Shown: in pieces, positions 22,151 to 34,989 of the stretch | Layout of the letters: each line of letters opens with the position of its first letter | Position numbering within the stretch: position 1 is the first letter of the stretch | From: Trochalopteron elliotii | Taxonomy: Eukaryota; Chordata; Aves; Passeriformes; Leiothrichidae | DNA length: 64,000 bases | Reading direction: 5' to 3' | Assembly (NCBI GenBank): GCA_024734555.1 | Contig: JANPWX010000097.1 | Location: 4,470,439-4,534,438 of the forward strand | Notes under the pieces: generated by a model | What the model saw: only the letters and a program-made list of their open reading frames with translations | Databases searched by the model: none | What the model was told of the DNA's origin: nothing | Position numbers and translations under genes: made by a program

Positions 22151-25100
22151 AACATGGCTGTGAAACTTGGACCTTATGCAGGATCAAGATACAGGGCTAA
22201 ATGCCCTTGGCAAGTCAGGATTTGACTGGGATACCAACAAATCATAAAACATATAGTTGCCCTGAAAATAGCTTTTCTATTATGTAGTTTTCCTATAATG
22301 CTTGTCTCCAAAAGGAACAAAGGAATGAAAAAGAAAATAAAATGCATGGGGGAAGGAAAGAGTCTTCTGTGATTTTTGGATTATTTGACTTCAGTGACCA
22401 AACTGAGGTTTACACAAGGGCTTGAGCTGAGGCCTAGCTTCTCTTCTTACCAAAAATAATGAGTGCCAATGACCCTGAAGTTCAATGGGTCATTTGTCTC
22501 CTGAGTTTGTTCTCTGAAGTCCAATAGCCAGAGTTGAAGACAGCCTTTGAAAATCTCCCACTTTCAGTAGGTGCAAATTATCTCAGGAGAAATGTTTTTG
22601 CTGCTGCAAAATGCTGGCTGCTAAGAAAAGATGCAGTGGCATCCTCATGGAGATAGGAGAAGAAGAAAAGGTGATGGAAGAAAAAAGTTCAGCTGGGAGG
22701 AGAAAATTCACCACATGGGTCTTCTCCACCTTGCCATTTCCCAGCTTTGTGAGCTGGAGCACTGGCTCCACTTAGCTTGTTGGCAAGATTTTATTTTGAC
22801 TTGTAGCAAGCCTGGGCTTTATTACAGCTGTTTGTTATTAAAGTTCTAACTGAACATCCTGCTCTCCTTGACACATTTTTCAGACCTTGCATCTGCCAAG
22901 AAAGAAACTTCTGATGTGTGCCTATAAGCTTATGTTCAAGAAACCCTGCTCTGGCCTGAGTGTTGTACTGATCCCTTTGGGTTCCACCCATTTGGCTGCA
23001 GCTCAGTTGCTCCAAGGCAAGAATACTGCAAATGTCTGTGGCCAGTAATTAAAGCTTTTTTTCATAACTTCTCCATGCTGGAGAAGCTGAGCTGATGGCA
23101 GTGATTCAGAGCACGTAGGAGGGCACCTTTGAGCTCCCACCAGGCTGGCAGCAGTGCAGGCAGCAGTAGCTGCAGGGACTGAGGTGCTGGGAGCTGCTGC
23201 CCAGGGCTGTGCCTCTGCCTCTAAGCCCTCAGTACATCCACAGCCTGCAGCCCGAGACACACTGAGCTGACTGCAGAAACTGAGTCTGCCCAAAGTCACT
23301 GCAAAAGTACCAACAGATGAAAGTTTTTTGGCCCACTGTCCTGCCAACTCAGGAGTACTGCTTCTTGCTTGTCCTCTGTTTCATCCTCTCTCATCTCACT
23401 GAGAGAATGGTTGAGCAGTCACTAAGAGCCATGCAATGTCATATTAGGGAGAAAATGATAAGTTGCAAGACATTTTAATAAAATAGCGAGGCATCAGGGA
23501 CCTGCTTTCACTGGGGCACACCTGGCATGTTAAATTTCATGCAGATCTTAACTGCTTTTCCTTCAGAAACCACTAAAAGGAGTTGAGAAAGGGGAAAAAA
23601 AAATCCCAGATTTTATAATTCTGAATGCCCAGTCTTAGAGAAAGTTATACCGTATCTCTACCGCTAGCCTTGACCCAAGCTTTGAGTCAACCAGATGACT
23701 TTGGCATCAAATCTCACAAAAATCCCAGGGAAGCTTGTCATCATTGAGCTTTCAAAAGTAATCCTTCGGGAGCACTGGTGACTAGGAGCAAGCTTAGTAA
23801 AAATCAAAGAACCCCCCTGGATGTCCTTTTCACCAGCTAGTTCAAAACCAGCCCCGGCCAGGAACAAGCAAATTGTGCTTATGACTTTGAGCCAACCAAC
23901 TTCTCCCCTCCAGCCACGTGCAGTCACTGATGTGTCCAGCACCTCTCTGCCAGGAGTGACATCTGCTCCCCTCCTTCCCAGCACAGCATGGTCGTGCCAA
24001 AGCCTGGGGCCAGGCCCCTCAGGCCTACAGTCAGTGATGGAGACCTCTCCCTGCCCTGTCACTGGTCTGGGTCACTCCTGGCAGGCAGCTGTCCCTTTTG
24101 GGCTGTCAGGACTCTCCAGGGCTCGGGGGGTTGTTGTTGATGGACGGAGCAAGAACCAGGGGTTGGCAAGGTGGGCACTACCTGACAAGCTTGTCCAGCC
24201 TCCAGTCCAGCCTGGTCCAGCATTGGAATTGCCCTTTTAAAGGAAGCTTTCCCACTCAGGCTCACTCCCCAGCAGCAGGGATTGTTGTAGCTTAGCAAAG
24301 GGCCCCATGCCAGGATGGGACACTCTCCCTTTGAGACACTTGGCCATCAGTAGCTCATAAGCCAGGCACCAGAGCCCACCTGCAGCCCATTGGTCCTCAT
24401 GACCCTGAGCACAGAAAAACCTTTCATCTTGAGCTGTTATTCACTCTCCAGTTTTCTATGTTCCTGCCAAAACCCCCACCCCTGCAGCAAGCACCTCAGT
24501 GGAGAGGTGAAGCCTCAGAAGGCTTCACCAGTTACAGCAAAGTCTCCTGAAACACTCAGTTTAAAAACGCCTGGGCAAGCTCTCACACATGCCTGGAAAA
24601 TCAGGCACAGAAGTATTTGCAAAGCATGGCCATTAAGAGACCACTGGATTTTTGTGGGCATTCTTTAAATATGTTATTTTTGTCTATATCAACTGTATCA
24701 ACTTTTTTTTTTTCTCTTTGTCCTGAATGGTGCAGAGCCCTGAGTCTGCTGGCATCAGCCCCACCACAGCCTCACCCCTCCTCTTTCCTCACACTGGAGC
24801 CCAGCTCTTTTCTCAGTCCACACCATTCCCTGAAGCTGAATGAATTTCACCAGCGTAGAGCCAAAGAGCAGATGGAAAAACTGGGTTGTAATGGTCATGT
24901 CCTGGTAGGGAAGTTACATGATAATAAACAGAATCAGGGGTGGCTTCTGAATCTGGTCTCACAGGTTTTATCCAGCAGTCAGTGACCCCTGTTATAGAGG
25001 ATTTCAACAGACATGAAAAAACATCCAACTCCTGACTCCTTTTAACTGTACAGATTCAGTTAAAATCCATAGAAGCAACATCATTGAGTTCTTCTTAGTT

Positions 25101-28100
25101 AATTTGCAATGAGTCCTCCAGGGTATAACTTTTGCTAGAAATGCCATTAGCATTTACAATTAAGTTCACTGTGAGGCACTTCTGGTTTTAATTATAAAGC
25201 TTTTATAATGCTTCTTCTGGCACTCTCTTAGCATGGAAAAAATGAACCTAGGATGTAGAAAGATAAAAAAGCTATTAATTCCAGGGCTAGAAATGCCATA
25301 TTGGTATAGTTACAAACAGCTTGCTCTCTGTAACCCAGCCCAAACAGCTGGCTTTCAGTGTTTGGGTAGGAATGCACCAAATATGACAAAAATGTCTCTA
25401 TCTGGGGAAGCTAATTTTAGACACTTTTATTTTGGCCAGGCAGTAGAAATACTTGGAGAAGAAATCATTTGACTTCCAATGAAGAAGCTGTTTTTGTAGG
25501 ATACATTGCACGCAGTGTTGCCTGTGTCCATCACAGGGAGACTCTGGAGCTGCTGCTGCTCAGCCCAACCTGACCTACACCCAGCTGAAACACACAGGCT
25601 CCAGGGAAGTTGCATTTGCCAGGGGGTCTCACAGGTCTGTGAGAGGTGGTTGTCAGCACCTGTGGAGTCTCAGCTTCCAGAGCAGCACACACCCCTCATC
25701 CTCACTCACCCTGGAGAGACAAAGGTTGGGCACTGCAACCAGTGAGGGAGAAAACAGGTTCCTGCCCTGTGAAAGGGGAAAATCCAACATTTCGGAGCTT
25801 CCCATTGCCTCAAGATAGGGCTGAGGTTCTTCACAGTTTAAATTAAAAAAAGGCTCCAGCATCCAACAGCTGCAGCATCCTCCTGGCACACAGTTGACGT
25901 GGCTCAGTCTCTCCTCTGCTCTTGCAGCTGTTTGGGGGTGAGAGACTCCAAACCCACCTTGATGAGGCAGTGACCATCCTGAGATGAGAGGACGGTCACT
26001 GCTTCAGACAGGCAGCTGAGAGACCAGCTGTCAGACTGACCCAAAAAGAGCAGGCAAGCCATACAAGTGCATGCACCACATATAGCTTTGTAAAGAGGGT
26101 GATTATAACCCAGTTACAGAGAGAGGGAAAGCACATGGCACATAAACAAGTTGTTACTGGAGAGGTGCACTGAAAGATTTTTAATTGATCCAGAGCTCAG
26201 CTGTTTAAAAATTCATAGGCTTCATGTTACTCTTGCCACGTTTAAAATGAGTTTAACTCTAGCTTTTGAGTTTAACAACCTCAGCACTTTCAACCAGCTA
26301 CCTACAAAATATGGTCAGTTCACGACCTCTCGCAAACAGCTGATCCATTTTTGTGCAGCACACATTCTCTTTCCATGCCCATGTCATTGCAGGAGACAGC
26401 ACGACTCAAATCCAGTGGTGGTTGTAGGGAAGGGGCATTCACAGTCCTGAAGGACACCGAGTGTCAACAGGATACAAACAAGGATATACATATATTTTTA
26501 AACTCAAGAAACTGGGGCTGAGAAATGCTCACTCTGTAACAGCAACTGAAATGCTGAAAATTTGCCAGCGGTTCTGCTCTCAGCAAAACTCCAAGGATCA
26601 GAGTCAGCTCCATCTGTCATGTTGTTTCTAGACCAGATTGTGGCACAGCCCAGCTCGTTGCTGTCCCTTTTGGCATCAGTGCTGGGCCTCCACCCCAAAG
26701 CGCTTCCTCTTGCTCTGGTGCCGAAGGGATGGCCTGGGATGGAAGCCATGGACAGCCAAGCTGCAGAGACAGAGGCATTGCTGCAGGACACCTCCACAAA
26801 ATTCTTTGCCTGCAAACTTGGAGTGACCTCAGATCCCTCACTTCACCTAGAGATGCTCTTACAGACTGTCCTGCAGGGATGCTGGCCATGTGTGTGTGTG
26901 TGTAAAGCATATCCAAGGACAGTAACACTGACATTTGTTGTCATCTTTTGAGGACCAGTCAGGTGAAGGCCATGGGGGCCCATGAATTGGGCTTTTACAT
27001 ATGAAATAGAAAATGAAAATAGAAATAGAATATGAAAACCTCCTGGACAGAGCAGTTGCTAATAACCATGGTGAAGAGGAGATGCTCATGGGCCTCCTGC
27101 CCTGTCTCAGCCTCAGTGACACCAGTGATGGTAGGCAGTGCTCCCCTTCCAAATTACTCACAGCCTACAGTTCTTCTCTGAAAAGCCAGAGAGGACACCC
27201 CTGCCTCAGCTGACTGCATGAGGTGTAGCCCAATGAATGAACATGCCAATTTTGTTATTACAGGACATCATTTTTTCCAGTGTTGAAGTTATTCCAAAGA
27301 ACTTTCCTGCACTGAAATCCTTTGGATATTCTCTTGACGATGCAAAGTACATCAAGACTCCCATTCAGAGACTTCCAGTGAAAGCAGTGGGCTCTGATCC
27401 TGGCATCAGCTCTGGCTGAATGCCAGCACACAGCTCAAAGCATCATTTTAAACTCCTGAAAAGCTGAAAAAACATCAGCTGAAGTAACTTGGAAGCAGCC
27501 TCATGGTAGGAAGTGAGCTGGTTACAGGGAAGGACAAGAAATAGACCTTTGTAAGTCACTTGAGGTGGTGGCAAAGATGCCTTTCTGGATGCCAGCTGAG
27601 ACACAGGCTGCTGGTGGAGTGAATGTCCCCACACTGTGATAGGCTCCATGCTGGGAGCTGCACAGGAATGCTGCTGTGGGATGAAATTGTGGCTGGCCAG
27701 TCTACCACCAGCAGCCCCAAATCATTTCCCACACTGAAGTGTCCTGCAGAGGTGGCACCCACTGGTATGCAATAAAGGCATGTCTTTGTTGAAGCAGCAG
27801 AGTTTATGGAGAAACTTAATTTCAAAATACACTTACAGATAAAAAAGGCTGCCAAATGTGCCTGAGAAAGAGCTTTCAATAGCCCATGGATATTTCAGGA
27901 CACTCACACAAAGTGGGACACTACCTGGCACATCCCAGCTGTGTGTAGTTGGTGGCCCTTTCTCAGAGAGTTTGCAGTTCTCAGAAAGGGCACTCACCCT
28001 CACATCTCTGTGTGCTTTATTTCTGGCAGGCAGTTGCTGCCCTGAAATGGAAATATTTTCTTACTTGGAAAACAGGGGCTTATTGTGCCTCCAGAGGAAG

Positions 28101-31100
28101 GCAGACCCAGCATTTCACTGGTCCTCATGCTGACAGAAAGTGAGGCAACACCTCCACAGTGCCTGCCACAGTGCACATTTGGGGCCAGCTTTGGAGCTGC
28201 TGCTGGACGCACTTTCTACTCACAGATCCATAGCTTTTTGTTTATTTTTAACCTGCTTGGCAAACACAGCTGAACCTTCACCCAGAGGCAGTAGCGAAGT
28301 TTCTCCACTAAGGATGTCCCACTGCAGGTCAGTTTTGCAGCTTTCACAGTGACCTGCAGAGCAGCTGCCCTTGGGACAGGGGGACATTGCTGGGCTCTGG
28401 CAGTCACCCCACTGTGGAGCATCACACCCCAATGTGACAGCCAACACAGCTGGAGCAGAGGAGGGCATCACATGCTGCCAATGCCGGGATGGAACTACCA
28501 CATCTAATTTTAGCCTCCAGAGCCCTGAAAGCTCTCTTAAGTTGCCATATACCTTGATAAACAGTTTAAGTCAGTGCTGCTCAGCCTAAAGCTGGCTTTC
28601 AGATGAGAAAGTCTAAGTGCTGAGTGCTAAACATAATTTTGACAGGAGCTGAAGGTGTCTGCCTTCAGGAGTTACCCAGTTGAAGCTTCTGAGGCTTGTA
28701 GGGACTATTAAATGAGACATGAAGAGGAGGCAAAAATGCCTGGGGTGTTTTTGTTCTGTTTTCTCATGCAAACTTGACTGAGAAGAAATCTCTGTGTGCA
28801 ATGTAAATGCAGGGTGAGAGCTGGAAGCATGGAAATAAGGAGAAAATACCTGCAGGGTGTGGAATATCCTTCAGGACTGTGAAGGTGGTTGGACACCAGA
28901 GACAGCTGGTTCCTTGTTTCAAGGAGACCAATCACACTGTAGAGGCTTCAACAACCTACACAGCAAATGAACCAACTGGGAAAGAAAAGGCATTTTACAG
29001 TGAGTTCTCCACTCTTTCACCTGCTTGGCCCTGCCACTTGGACAATATTTAGAGTTTTGAAGTCTGGCTCCTGTTTAGAGGCAAAACAAGTGGTGGAAGG
29101 CTGCTTGATGTGCCTTTGTCATGACAAGGTTTGTTACACTGGCCCCAGGGGGCTCTTCTTTACAGCACCACAGCCCAGTTCCCCCATGGATACACACGCG
29201 CATTCCTATGTCTTTCCCTTCAGAGGTCCATGAAACATAAGGGAGATTTTTCACCTTCCACACGAATGAGTAACTGGAGAAACAGAATTTTGCCCTTAGG
29301 ACAGAGACGAGTCCATGATTACAGGAAATTTTCTGTACGGGGCGCAGGGACTTTGGTACCCTTTCCCAGTTAATTGTGAAATTGGATAATCCATGCATAG
29401 TGAACCAAAAGTTGGCTGTCTGCACCTTCAGGTGACCAGTTGGCTCACTATTGGCAGTTGTGACTGAAGCCTTGTGTACAAGCTGTGCTACATGTACCTA
29501 AAACACAAATAAAAATCATAATTTTTCATAATTTTCTATATAAAAATCATCATTTATATTACATATTTTACATAAAGTACATAAGCCTACCTTAACATAC
29601 ATACTAATATGCTTCTGGAGCAGTAGATTGCCATATCTCCCTTCCCTATCTCCCCATCTGAGATATGCCTGAGAGCAGAGAGACTGTGGACAGAAAAAGA
29701 ATACTGCTCAAACAATGCAGCATTAGAAAGCTCATATTAGGTCTTCATAGGTCTAAACCAGAACTTTCCACTCTTGGGGTAGTTTGGTGTTAATGCTTTT
29801 CAAGAACTGGTTGTTAATGATCAGGAAACTACTAAATAAATGACTGTGGAGAGTTAATTGACTGAACACTTTCAATCATTTATTAGGGAAGGAAATCCGT
29901 GCCTGTAAACACAGCCAGTGTAGGGTTATTTCATGTCAGTAGTAGTAACAAGGCATCAAGACATATACAAACCATGAGTTGGGGCCACTGAAATTATCAA
30001 CAGGGTTTAGACTTCAAAAATAATAAATTTGGATTGATCCTTATTTGTATTCAATTTTCTGGAGCTTTAAGACTTGCTCTAATGCCATTTTATAGATACT
30101 CTCAATAATCATAGAAGCTGAAAATTCCAGTAAAAATCCTGACAATTTTTACTTTCTCAGAGGTTTCTGGAGGAAATTAAATTCTATGGCACTGACAGTG
30201 CAGCTGCAAAGGCTGCCAGCAAGAAAGGCACCTTTCTAATCCAGACTGAAATTCTGAGCAGAAGTGGAATGATTTCCACCCCACTTGAGGCAAAGAGCAT
30301 CTTTTCAGTTAGCCCAAATTGTGGGTTGTGTCTTTCTGCCATGAGCAGGGCAAAGGAACCATGTCTGGTCTCTGTTGGGGCATCCCTTGTCCTAGGTGTG
30401 GTGTGGTAATGGAGAAATTTGCTGTGGTCTGTGGAGGGACATAAGGACAGGGCTGTATTTGCCTTCTGCAGGCACATTGTCCCTGTGCTTTGGGTGTTGT
30501 GGGAACATCCCTGCACCCAGTCACAGCAGCGGGCTGCAGCTGCTGCCTGCCTAGCCCCTCACACCATCCCCATCAGGGTGCTGCATGGCTGCATCCCTGC
30601 AGCAAAGCTGCTCTGTGTGTGCAGCTCTTCAAATGGGCTTTGGCATGGTGGGATATTTTTATACTCAAAAACAGGCATCTGTTTTTAGGAAATGCAGAAG
30701 TTAGGTGTCTGTCCTGGAGGATATGCCTTGAAGAGCATGAGGGCAGTTTAAATGCAAAATCTGTGCACAGTCGGGAAAGTTTCTTTCCAGTGCCATCCAT
30801 AGGTGTTTGATTAACCAGATTGAATGGTTTTACAGGAGGTCTCTATAGGCTGAAATAATGAAGGAAAGTGTCCTGTCCCCAAAAACTGCATACAGGCATC
30901 CTCCTTCACTGAGAAGGATTTGCCCCATACATCATTCCTCGCCATCAGTGAGCTCTATGGGACACAGCCCCCGACACATGGGTCTCTTCTCAGAACTTTC
31001 GGGGTGGTGATGGAGCCTTTGTTTCTGGTTCCCATGACTTAAACCCACGGTATTTGTGGCTGTTTATGTCCTACACTCTTTAATCACCCTGGAAGAAGGG

Positions 31101-32309
31101 AGCAGCACGTTTGCTCCCTAGTGGGCCAGGCAAGCTGTAATGCCACCCAGTTAAGCCAGACTCGCCGTGAATTGTTTGCAGACTGCAGTGAGAGCTGCTG
31201 AGGGAGCCATCGCTCTCCAGTTCCTTGCAGATTCACCATCCCACACTCAGCCCAGAGCTCATTTTCTTTTCCTCGCACTGAGTTACATATCTTTTCCCCA
31301 GGGCTTGTGCAAACTGCACAGTGACTCTCTTTCTCAGCCTTCCAGCCAGCCGTGAACCTGGTTTTGGTCAAATTTTTTCTACTGTAACTTTTGTTGGCTC
31401 AGAAAAGTGCTTTGACAAGCTTGAAATTTCCTGCCTCAGGAAGGAATAACAACTCTCTAAAAGAGTGCTGTGGGTTCTGTTGGAGAGGTATTATCCATGA
31501 GGTGCAGAGAAATCTGGACTTATTGCAAGGATCAGAAACTGAAACAGCCTTTGTCATGGCAGGACTAAAGATGTCTCAGAGCTCCTGGCTCCAACACCAT
31601 AACCCACAACTTGGCCTGCTGCCATTGTGACATGGCACATTTATTCAGACACTTCTCAATTTCTGTTCCTTGTGCTCAAAAGTTTTCCTATCCCAGTCCA
31701 AGAAAATGCATCATATATGATGTCTCTGTAAGGAATAAAGTCAGACAGTCTCCAGGTGAACCTGGCAGGGCAGAAAGCTAAGCTGATGCTGCAGCTGATT
31801 TTGACTCATCCACTCCACTTTCCCCAGGGACATGAAGAAACCCTCCCTGAAATGGGAGAAATATTTATGCAAGTTTCAATGCTGGAGAACAAATCTATGA
31901 GGACGTTAGTGTCGTTGACTTTTGTCTCCACTCTCCTTGACCCATGTCCTGATAGAACTTTCAGTAAGCTATTTATCAGGTAAATAGATAAACCAGCCAT
32001 CATCATATCAACATATGGTGACAGTGACTGAGAGCTACCCTATTAATTGCTGACCTCATTTCTATTTCAGTCACTTGGCATGTCCTCTAGGAAATGAATG
32101 GGATCAGTCATGATAAATCCATTTTCTCTGGCACCAGATAATCTGCTTTCAAGCTGGGGATGCTGAGATGCCCATGCTGGCTGCCTGCTGCTGGATGACC
32201 AAGGGGGCTGTAGTGCAACATGATTGCATCCCTGAAGACTTGTGTTGGGTCCTCTTTGTACAAATGGTTCTGCTACACAGTATTGTGTCTTAAAAGGCCC
32301 TGCTGATAT

Positions 32310-32460
32310 ATCAGAGAATGGGTCAGGTTGCAAGGGACCAGAGGGGGTCATCTAGTCCAGCCTCCCTCCTCAACCAGGGTCATCCCAGAGCACATGGCAC
32401 AGGACTGTGTCCAGGCAGTTCTTAGACATCTCCAATGAAGGAGACTCCAAAAATTATTTG
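32310..32460 (-). mobile_element. CR1 LINE fragment, minus orientation
   Basis: On the + strand it reads tcagagaatggg...caagggacc..., then gtcatctagtccag..., then ggactgtgtccaggcag..., then gacatctcc...gaaggagactcca. This is the reverse complement of the CR1 3' region, with its 3' end at the left. Confidence 0.75.
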
Positions 32461-32720
32461 AGAAATAAGGTCCCACAGATTATTTCCTGAATGAATGCCA
32501 GCCTTGAATTTGGGTGTTTAAACTGATGCAGAAAGGATGAGTTGTCTAACAGTCAGAAAAGACTGGAGAGAGGTAAATGCTATTTGAATTACTCCAGGGT
32601 TTTGAGCCCAGATCTTCCATTTCAGCTCTAATCACTGGGATATGAGACACCATAGTGTGGTGGTTGGAATCTTCTCAGCTCCCTGTGTTGGAGCTACTCT
32701 GCTTTGCAGTGAAATGGGGC

Positions 32721-33185
32721 TGTGATGTGTTAAGTTTTAGCTTTCATATTTTTTCAGATTCTGTGCTGCCTAGGGGTGTAGTTCTGAGCCTCATATTAAG
32801 TGTTTGTAAGTTCTCTTCACAGAGTAGGTAAACAAAACAAATCCTTTCCCAGATGAAGACCAAGGACAACTGTTACAAGTTTTCAGGCCCAAAAGCACAA
32901 ACAACAGTGGACTGAAGAGAGAAAACAAGAAGGATGGGACTTCATAATCTGAAGCTGTAATTGGACAATTAAACCCCAAAATGTAAATAGACCAAAACTT
33001 ATAAAATTGTAAGATCCCATGACCGGTCGTCCATTTTGTGACCATTTTGAGTCCACTTTGGGTGTAGCCCTGGACAGGCTCTTGTACTGCCCAAGGTGTA
33101 TCCTTAAAGGCCTTTTAATAAATACCAACTTCATTGTCTTAGCTCTGTCCAGTCTTTGTTCCAGGTCAGCCTTCTCAAGGCATCA
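32721..33185 (+). mobile_element. ERV LTR (probable solo LTR), boundaries approximate
   Basis: The segment starts around TGTGATGTG and ends around AAGGCATCA. It has a promoter-like TATAAAA at about 33000-33006, an AATAAA at about 33117-33122, and then a T/GT-rich run (ctctgtccagtctttgttcc), the typical end of a bird retroviral LTR. I found no convincing target-site duplication, so the 5' edge is uncertain. No internal coding region lies on either side. Confidence 0.6.
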
Positions 33186-34917
33186 ACAGTTCTTCAAGAG
33201 GTCGGGGATGGAGGGAGTATTGCCAGCATTGAAAAGTGTGATTTGCTGGTGCTGCTAGTCAGACAAGGAGAATGCCATAAAACACTGAACAGTCTAGAGG
33301 CACAGAAACTGCATCCCAGCAGTGCATGCCCTGAGTGCTGGGCTGAAGAGCTGGACACAGATTTTCTCTCTGGCCCCAACAGTGCTCAGTGCCCTGCACA
33401 GACACAGCTGGAGCTGGGGGGCTGGAAGAGCTAGGTGTGTGCCCTCAGCCTTCTGCAGGCAGGTGTGGGCTCCCACCCTGCCGAGAAGAGAAGCCAGCTC
33501 AGCTTGGATCCTGGCTGCCAGAGGCCCTTCCCAAAGCCTTGCAGTTGCCATTCCCCTCACTCAGCCCTGGCACAGCCCCACAAACCTGTGGGCATCTGGG
33601 CGAGGGCAGAGGAAGCCATGGGGCTGGAGCTGGAGTGTCCTCCCAGAGCAATGCGGCTGCTTTCCCTCGGGACATGTTGTTTTCACTTTATTTGTGTCCC
33701 TGGGACCCAGCTGCTTAGCAACTGGATAAAACTGTCACAAAAGGCTGTCACTGCCCCCCTCACCAAGGCAGTGGCTGGGCTGTGTCCTTGGGGGGACTGT
33801 CTGCCAGGCGAGGTGGCCACACAACACTCATGAGGGGACCCCATGCCTGTCCTTGCTTTCCTGAGTGGCCTCTCCCAAGGTGTGAGGGAATGTGGCCCTC
33901 ATGCATGGCAAACACTAGACTGCAGGTAAGGCATGTAGCTCCATCTGTCCCTGGGGGCAAATGAAACATGGCCACTTTTTCAATCTGTGATAAATGTATT
34001 TTCCCTCTCTGAAGGACCAGGGAAAAAAGCACACATCCAGTAGTCCAGTGAAGTACCTGAAAAGGAAAACATTCACCATTTCTGCTGTATACTTGGGGGA
34101 GATGAATATACCATCTTACTTTGGTTCAGGGCCTTTTAACTAAAAAAAGGAAAAAATGGTAATTAAGAGTTATAGCTATATATTCCTTGGGCCAGAGAAG
34201 AACAGGCATGTGTCTAATAGCCTGCTGCTGTGTTTGCCCTGTTTGAGTCCTCTGCCTCTCTGGATAATACTCAAAGAGGTATCCAGGCTGCCCAGGAGGC
34301 CAAATCCTGCTCAGTGGAGCTCACTTCCTTTGAAGAGTCATGCAAAGGACAAATGAGGAAGAGATTTTAGGAGAGCAATTTATAACACACTTGCCCTTAT
34401 AAGTGCCTGACATGCAAAAGATAGTTGCTGGCAATTGCTGACATCTTGTGTGTTCACCTCAATCAGCAAGTATTTATAATTAATTTTTAAAATGCTGAAG
34501 TTACAGCCTTGCTGGGAACATTGCAAACTGCCCTCAGCACTCTGATGTGCTTCCAAAACATATGCTGCCACAAGTCAAAAAGCACAAAGGCTCACATATT
34601 TCAGGGGGGAGGTGGAGAGATAATGCAGTTCAAATGAAAACTATTTAGATAACTCAGCTCTATCCACAAATATTTAATTTTCATGACTGGAAGCAACCAC
34701 AACTGTTATAAATGGGGCAAACTCCCACATCACTTCTAGCACGTCTCCTACCTGATGCCACAGCACCACAATATGGAGGATTTGCCAGCAGTGGGATGGC
34801 CAGATTTCACTTTTTTTCTTTCCCCCTCACTCCCCCTGCAATGCCTCATGCGCCACCTGTGCTGACACATGAGTTTGCAGGCTCCCAAAAGACCCAGCAG
34901 GGCTTAAAATAGGTCTG

Positions 34918-34989
34918 TAACAAAACCAAAAAACCCACAAACAAACAAACAAACCCAGAACACTCACCAAAAAAAAAAAAGGAAAAAAT
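34918..34989. repeat. A-rich low-complexity run
   Basis: An (AAAC)n-like and poly(A) mixture. It may be a decayed retroelement tail, but no body was recognised upstream. Confidence 0.7.

Noticed and set aside
23003..24298. Several overlapping open frames in GC-richer intergenic DNA
   Set aside because: No ATG/splice support, no recognisable domain, and frames on both strands overlap, as expected by chance at this GC content.
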